DNA from: Pirellulales bacterium
Lineage (GTDB): Bacteria > Planctomycetota > Planctomycetia > Pirellulales > Thermoguttaceae
DNA: 5,557 nt
Reading direction: 5' to 3'
NCBI GenBank assembly: GCA_030607895.1
Contig: JAUWJC010000307.1
Coordinates: 1 to 5,557, forward strand
Position numbers and translations under genes: made by a program. Below are positions 1 to 3,755 of this stretch, piece by piece. Below the pieces are notes generated by a model. The model was not told the DNA's origin. It was given only the letters and a program-made list of their open reading frames with translations, and did no database searches. The first letter of the stretch is position 1. Each line of letters starts with the position of its first letter.

Positions 1-387
1 CCCTCGTTGCTTGAGGACCTCGGCGATGGTGATCTCGTTGGGATGAAGACCGTTGGGCGAGACGGGACGCAGTACGATGCCGTCCGGCTTCGTGAGTCCC
101 ATCCCCACGCGCTGTGCGTAGCATCCGCTCATCAGGCTGGCTCGCGACGGCGTGCAAACACCGGCACTGACGTAGAAATGGGTGAACTTCATTCCTTCGT
201 CGGCCATGCGGGCGAGGTTGGGTGTGCGGTGGACCTTCGATCCGAACGGCCCGATGTCGCCGTAGCCCAGGTTGTCGACGAAAATCAGGACAAAGTTGGG
301 CGGGCGCGTCGAGGAAGTCTCCGCCCCGTCGACCGCCACGCCAAAACCAATCAGCAAAACTAACCCAAGCGCGGTTCGTGTAATCAT
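1..387 (-). CDS. Secreted sulfatase, N-terminal part (runs off left edge)
   Basis: The first 129 residues of an arylsulfatase-family (alkaline-phosphatase superfamily) enzyme, expected to hydrolyse sulfate esters, probably of polysaccharides, outside the cytoplasm. Residues 1-22 form a signal peptide with a hydrophobic core (LGLVLLIGFGVAV). The sulfatase core begins at about residue 30 with NFVLIFVDNLGYGDIG, followed by HRTPNLARMADEGMKF and then SAGVCTPSRASLMSG. Cys78-Thr-Pro-Ser-Arg82 is the signature in which the cysteine is converted to formylglycine, the catalytic residue. In the metal-binding motif, usually Asp-Asp, the second position is Asn (Asp38-Asn39), a variant I believe is common in related sulfatases. 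The ATG at 387 is chosen because AGGAAG lies 7 nt upstream and the signal peptide starts there. The frame is open to the window edge; the usual length is about 450-600 residues, so most of the enzyme is missing. The substrate cannot be told from this part. Confidence 0.93.
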   Translation of the reverse strand, partial: MITRTALGLVLLIGFGVAVDGAETSSTRPPNFVLIFVDNLGYGDIGPFGSKVHRTPNLARMADEGMKFTHFYVSAGVCTPSRASLMSGCYAQRVGMGLTKPDGIVLRPVSPNGLHPNEITIAEVLKQRG

Positions 388-394
388 AGGTTCA

Positions 395-400
395 CTTCCT
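395..400 (-). promoter_or_regulatory. Ribosome binding site of the sulfatase gene
   Basis: On the minus strand this reads AGGAAG, 7 nt before the ATG at 387. It matches the Shine-Dalgarno core at normal spacing and supports that start codon. Confidence 0.6.
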
Positions 401-402
401 AT

Positions 403-429
403 AAAGCCGCGACCGGTGGTCGCGGTTTT
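403..429. terminator. GC-rich hairpin with flanking A and T runs, in the sulfatase leader
   Basis: CCGCGACC (407-414) pairs with GGTCGCGG (418-425) around a 3-nt loop. The stem extends by a G-T pair and A-T pairs into AAA (403-405) and TTTT (426-429). Read on the plus strand it has the form of an intrinsic terminator. On the minus strand it would sit in the 5' leader of the sulfatase mRNA, ending only a few bases before the AGGAAG ribosome binding site, so it could instead shield or expose that site, or stop transcription arriving from upstream. Whether it is in the transcript depends on the promoter position, which I cannot place. It may also simply be a dispersed intergenic repeat. Confidence 0.45.
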
Positions 430-434
430 GTGAT

Positions 435-624
435 TAGCCTGGATTATTCATCGTGTGGCACGTCCCTGAGCGCAGCGAAGGGCGTGTTTTGTGTATACCA
501 CGCCCTTCGCTGCGCTCAGGGACGTGCCACCCATTACACAGTGCCGATGAGGGGGCAGTGTCTAAGTCGTTGGCAAACAAGCAATTACTCAAAGTCCAGT
601 GACATTTGTGAATAATCCCGATTA
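435..624. mobile_element. Possible MITE-like element with imperfect terminal inverted repeats
   Basis: The left end, TAGCCTGGATTATTCA (435-450), and the right end, TGAATAATCCCGATTA (609-624), are inverted copies matching at 13 of 16 positions, including a perfect 10-bp block (GGATTATTCA, 441-450, against 609-618). GATTA also occurs as a direct repeat at 432-436 and 620-624 and could be a target-site duplication, though it overlaps the outer bases of the terminal repeats. The interior carries a perfect 32-bp palindrome and no convincing coding sequence. Size, terminal repeats and lack of genes fit a non-autonomous element, but one copy alone cannot prove mobility. Confidence 0.4.
455..530. repeat. 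Perfect 32-bp inverted repeat, 12-nt loop
   Basis: The arm at 455-486 is the exact reverse complement of 499-530, with a 12-nt spacer (487-498) that itself contains GTATAC. The core of each arm is CCCTGAGCGCAGCGAAGGG or its complement. As RNA it would fold into a very strong hairpin. It lies between two divergent genes, so it is not an obvious terminator for either. I believe this core is a dispersed repeat type found across several bacterial phyla, but that is from memory. Small open frames across it are products of the palindrome and are not called as genes. Confidence 0.9.
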
Positions 625-904
625 GAACGGGGCCGATTCCCGTTGGCTTGCTAAGACGGGAGCTTGTCTCTGGAGACTTCCACGAAAAACACAAAGCTCA
701 AGCATCCCTCTAGTCCCATATACACCATCTTGTCTGTCTTTGCAAGTCGGAAATCCAACATCTACCCAATTTAACAGGAAAAATCGGACAATCTGGCATT
801 ATCCGTTGATTTTCGCAGCACTTCATCGATTGCCGCTTCCGATAAGAAGATGTCGGCGGCTACAGGCATCACACTCTATTTTTGTGGGCGGGGATTCCGG
901 ACAG
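625..904. other. Upstream region of the thioredoxin-domain gene, no gene seen
   Basis: This stretch is lower in GC than the flanking genes and carries no coding signature. An in-frame extension of the downstream gene is open from a TTG at 740, but its residues look unlike any domain and the signal peptide starts only at 905. A promoter for the gene at 905 is expected here, but I could not find a -35/-10 pair at acceptable spacing. Only weak short palindromes are visible (AACGGG/CCCGTT at 626-644; GTCTC/GAGAC at 666-677). Confidence 0.5.
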
Positions 905-2242
905 ATGCTCAAAAAACAGCGGTGGTTGTATGCGGCATTCGGCGTTCTGTTGCTGAGTGGGGAGGTTCAGGCTCAGCAAGCCATCCGTTGGCAGCCCACT
1001 CTGGAGAGCGCCAAACGCGTGGCAGGCCAGACAAATCGTCTGGTGTTGATCCATTTTTGGGCCCCATGGTGCGAAGCCTGCAGGCGGATGGATCGGGACG
1101 TGTTCGGGCAGCCGGAGGTTGGTTCCGCATTGGAGACCGACTACGTGCCGGTCAAGCTCAACGCCGATCATTTCCCGGCCACTGCCCAACAGTACGGCGT
1201 TTCGGCTTTGCCCACCCAGGTGATTATCAGGCCGCAAGGTCAATTGGTCGAGAAGTTTCAGGGTGCGTTGGGATCCTCGCAATACCTTGCACAACTGAAA
1301 CGGATCGCAGAAAACAGCAGGAATGGGCCGACGCAGCAGGACACCCAGCTTTCTTCCACGCCGCCACCAGCCGAAGCAGGACGCGGCCGATTGCCCGCCG
1401 GTACACCCGGCAATCAACAGCCGGGAGCGTCGCGGTACTCGGACGATCGTTATGCAAACTACTTCAACAAGCGTCCGAGTGAAACTGCGCCGGCCGGGCC
1501 ACGGTATGGCCAGCCTCCGCAAGCGCAGACTGGCATGGACGCCAGTCGGGCACCGTCGCGAAACGCACCGTCGCCAAACCGGGACGAGCGGCAACGGCTG
1601 GCCCTCGAATCCGGGCCGGCTGCTTACTCGCAACGCCAACCGCAAGGCAGCGTTCCGCCCCAGTCGCCCCAGTTGCCGCAGGCGGTTCAGCCGGGCCAGA
1701 CGACTCCGGCAGGACAACTCCAGCCGTCGCCGGCCGATTCGCGGGGCGCTCTGCTGCCAGGACCCCCGGCACAACAGCTTGCGGGGCCCACGGGACGGTC
1801 TCCAGCCGGCGTCGCACAACCGCCGGCAGCGGGCAGCCAATCCGCCCCGGTCACTCGGCCGCCGACCGGCAATCCACCCCTGGGATTGGACGGCTATTGT
1901 CCGGTCGAACTGACCGAGGCACAGCGCTGGCAGTTGGGCGACCGTCGTTGGGGTGCAATTCACCGGGGACGAACCTATCTGTTCGCCGGCTCCACCCAGC
2001 AACAACGTTTCCTGGTCAATCCGGACAGCTACAGCCCCGTAATCGCGGGCGACGACGTGGTACTGACCTTGGACCAGAGGCAGTCGGTTGCCGGACGCCG
2101 TGAACACGGCGTTTTCTTCGGTGGCCGAATCTACCTGTTTGCCAACGAGGCCTCGTTGGAGAAGTTCAGCAGGGACCCCCATCATTACGCCGACGCCGTC
2201 TTGCAATCGATGCGGACGGCCCCAAGGCAGGCGTATCGGTAG
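905..2242 (+). CDS. Exported thioredoxin-fold protein with C-terminal YHS-like region
   Basis: A 445-residue protein. Residues 1-23 are a signal peptide (two Lys, then WLYAAFGVLLLSG, with a VQA cleavage site). Residues about 26-137 form a thioredoxin fold: LVLIHFWAPWCEACRRM holds the active-site motif Trp55-Cys-Glu-Ala-Cys59, and SALPTQVII holds the cis-proline Pro103. This suggests a thiol-disulfide role in the periplasm; the Glu-Ala pair between the cysteines is not the Gly-Pro of classical thioredoxins. Residues about 140-325 are low complexity, rich in Pro, Gln, Ala and Ser, probably disordered. Residues 327-434 look like one or two YHS-type units: GYCPVEL, then RGRTYLFAGSTQQQRFLVNPDSY, then FGGRIYLFANEASLEKFSRDPHHY. 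YHS domains often bind metals, but only one Cys (Cys332) is present, so binding is uncertain. The ATG at 905 is chosen for the signal peptide; the upstream Shine-Dalgarno is weak. It stands alone, convergent with the next gene. Partner unknown. Confidence 0.88.
   Translation: MLKKQRWLYAAFGVLLLSGEVQAQQAIRWQPTLESAKRVAGQTNRLVLIHFWAPWCEACRRMDRDVFGQPEVGSALETDYVPVKLNADHFPATAQQYGVSALPTQVIIRPQGQLVEKFQGALGSSQYLAQLKRIAENSRNGPTQQDTQLSSTPPPAEAGRGRLPAGTPGNQQPGASRYSDDRYANYFNKRPSETAPAGPRYGQPPQAQTGMDASRAPSRNAPSPNRDERQRLALESGPAAYSQRQPQGSVPPQSPQLPQAVQPGQTTPAGQLQPSPADSRGALLPGPPAQQLAGPTGRSPAGVAQPPAAGSQSAPVTRPPTGNPPLGLDGYCPVELTEAQRWQLGDRRWGAIHRGRTYLFAGSTQQQRFLVNPDSYSPVIAGDDVVLTLDQRQSVAGRREHGVFFGGRIYLFANEASLEKFSRDPHHYADAVLQSMRTAPRQAYR
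1550..1579. repeat. 15-bp tandem duplication in the linker of the thioredoxin-domain gene
   Basis: GCACCGTCGCGAAAC (1550-1564) is followed directly by GCACCGTCGCCAAAC (1565-1579), with one difference. It encodes APSRN-APSPN. It keeps frame and suggests the disordered linker grows by slippage-type duplication. Confidence 0.7.
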
Positions 2243-2245
2243 ACA

Positions 2246-2355
2246 GTTCAGGGTTCAGGATTCAGGGGTCGGGGTTCAGGACTTGCAATTCCACGTTTTC
2301 CCGGAAATCCTGCCCCTGCCCCCTGACTCCTGCCCCCTGACCCCTGAACCCTGAA
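2246..2355. repeat. Inverted arrays of a 7-bp unit between convergent genes
   Basis: The left array (2246-2280) is five units of the GTTCAGG type in a row: GTTCAGG, GTTCAGG, ATTCAGG, GGTCGGG, GTTCAGG. The right array is the inverse orientation: CCTG recurs at 2309, 2315, 2322, 2329, 2336, 2343 and 2350, so almost every step is 7 bp. The outermost 13 bp (2247-2259 against 2343-2355) pair perfectly, and the 34-bp arms 2247-2280 and 2322-2355 pair at 28 of 34 positions, around a 41-bp centre. Transcripts from either side would form a long stem, so it may act as a two-way terminator (inference). The plus-strand gene ends at 2242 just outside, while the minus-strand gene reads through almost all of it. 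Confidence 0.88.
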
Positions 2356-3755
2356 AGACGCTTGGCTAGCCGGTCGATTGGCTCCGGGTCGACGTACTGC
2401 CGGAGTTGTTTTCGCGTGTCGGCAAACAGCGCGTCGATTTTGCGTTGCACTGCCGGGTCGTCGGAGAAGATTTTTTTCTGTTGCGTGTTGAGCATCCGGC
2501 CGAACTGGTCTCGGGTCTGCAACTGTCGCAACTGGCGGATGACGGCGCCGGCTTCGGCGAACCGGCCGTCGTCCAGTTGCTTCTCGGCCAGGGCCATAAG
2601 CACCTCGCGGCGGGCAACCAGGTCGACCAGCGACTCCTGCAGGCCGGTAACAAACCCTTCGGCCTCCAGCCGTTGGTCGTCGTCAACAACCGCGGCTTTC
2701 AGGTGTGGCTCCATGCCGGGGACAATGGGCAACCGGGCTAACGGCCTGCCGCCGCTGGCTACCGTCAATATGCTCAGCGGATGTTCCGACGGCGGCACCG
2801 TAATGTCCCCTTGGTAATCGGTGCGGCCAAGCAATCTCTTGGCCTTGCTGCCGGGTGTGCCGACGTAAACACTGTAGCCCGCCAGAGCCTGTTTCGGCTT
2901 CGTTCGGCAGCGCAGCGTCAGCCGGGTGGATCCGTGCGGTGGGATAACCGCCAGGGCAAGCTGCTCCAGCCGGCCGCGGCGGCGACCGCTCAGCGGGCTT
3001 CGCAAACCGCTGTAGAGCTTGCATTGCAACTGGTCGGCGGCAACCTTATCGACGACCAGGAAGGTCCACGGGATCTGGGCTATTCGGCGGATGTTGCCGT
3101 GCCGATCGTTGTAGCGGACCAGCGGTCGAAAGACATCGCCCACGCCAACCCAAGGCAAGGTTTTATCGCGTGATTCGAGCCCGGCGGCCCGAAGACGCAA
3201 CGTCACCAGGGACCCTTTCGTGTTCTCGATTTGTGCCAGCGGTGCAAACGCCTTCCAAATGGCCCCAAACGCAACGTCGCGCAGCTTCTCCGCCTGCCAC
3301 ACCGGCCGGCTGACCGTGGTGCCGAACACCCGCGTGCGGACGTCCAGTTCTCGCGAGTGAACACGGTAGCCCGGCGGCGCGGTGGTCACGGATACGAGCA
3401 TCACCTTGTCGAACTCGAGCGATTCCTCCGGCAGCGATTCAACGGCGACCATTTCGATGTCGGATACCAGAAGCCGTTTGAGCGCTTGCGATGGAACCGC
3501 GGGCGTAACATCCCAAGGAGTTCCCACAACCGAATCGATTCGCGCGATCAGTTCTTGCTGCAACTCTGCTTGCAGACCGGCGGGCAGCTTGGTGACTTGT
3601 TCCACGGCCACGATCAACTGGATTCGGTAGGGAGTCAGTTCCCAAACCGATCGTGTCGCGGCCATCGCGGGCGGCGCGCAGGCAACGAACCCGACGCACA
3701 GCACAATTGCCGCACGCCGCGGTCCGCACGGAAGCTTCCGCCCAAAGAACGTCAT
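2262..3755 (-). CDS. Exported protein of unknown function, coupled to solute-binding gene
   Basis: I do not recognise a named family. The 497-residue product starts with a signal peptide: basic start (RKLPCGPRR), hydrophobic stretch AAIVLCVGFVACA, likely cleavage after AMA at about residue 32. A cysteine at residue 26 could suggest a lipoprotein, but no clear lipobox is present. Residues 35-175 look like a mixed alpha/beta region (TPYRIQLIVAVEQV). Residues 180-345 are beta-rich and contain a conserved-looking stretch (VGVGDVFRPLVRYND, then IPWTFLVVDKV). Residues 355-467 are mostly helical and charged, possibly coiled-coil or TPR-like. The ATG at 3755 is chosen because it overlaps the upstream stop as ATGA, has a strong Shine-Dalgarno (GGAGG at 3764-3760), and begins the signal peptide. 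Residues 468-497 are encoded by the heptad repeat and include a 7-residue repeat (SGFRGQG, AGVRGQG), so the native protein probably ended near Leu467. The gene pair suggests a shared extracytoplasmic role, not provable here. Confidence 0.85.
   Translation of the reverse strand: MTFFGRKLPCGPRRAAIVLCVGFVACAPPAMAATRSVWELTPYRIQLIVAVEQVTKLPAGLQAELQQELIARIDSVVGTPWDVTPAVPSQALKRLLVSDIEMVAVESLPEESLEFDKVMLVSVTTAPPGYRVHSRELDVRTRVFGTTVSRPVWQAEKLRDVAFGAIWKAFAPLAQIENTKGSLVTLRLRAAGLESRDKTLPWVGVGDVFRPLVRYNDRHGNIRRIAQIPWTFLVVDKVAADQLQCKLYSGLRSPLSGRRRGRLEQLALAVIPPHGSTRLTLRCRTKPKQALAGYSVYVGTPGSKAKRLLGRTDYQGDITVPPSEHPLSILTVASGGRPLARLPIVPGMEPHLKAAVVDDDQRLEAEGFVTGLQESLVDLVARREVLMALAEKQLDDGRFAEAGAVIRQLRQLQTRDQFGRMLNTQQKKIFSDDPAVQRKIDALFADTRKQLRQYVDPEPIDRLAKRLSGFRGQGAGVRGQGQDFRENVELQVLNPDP

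Noticed and set aside
626..644. AACGGG/CCCGTT hairpin as a terminator or operator
   Set aside because: The stem has only 6 bp, no T run follows, and no gene ends here.
430..694. Small open frames across the 32-bp inverted repeat
   Set aside because: They are translations of the palindrome and its flanks, without ribosome binding sites or recognisable protein features.
740..904. N-terminal extension of the thioredoxin-domain protein from a TTG codon
   Set aside because: The extra 55 residues have no domain, the DNA is AT-richer than the gene, and a normal signal peptide begins at the ATG at 905, which must be near the N-terminus to work.
1528..1547. 7-bp inverted repeat (GACTGGC/GCCAGTC) within the linker of the thioredoxin-domain gene
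   Set aside because: It is short, lies inside a coding region, and is expected by chance in GC-rich low-complexity sequence.
869..2206. Long open frame on the minus strand opposite the thioredoxin-domain gene
   Set aside because: It is Arg- and Leu-rich with no recognisable domain, and is explained by the high GC content of the real gene on the other strand.
2246..2355. Telomere-like repeat, because TTCAGGG resembles plant-type TTTAGGG
   Set aside because: The arrays are short, degenerate, inverted relative to each other and lie between bacterial genes; the similarity is coincidental.
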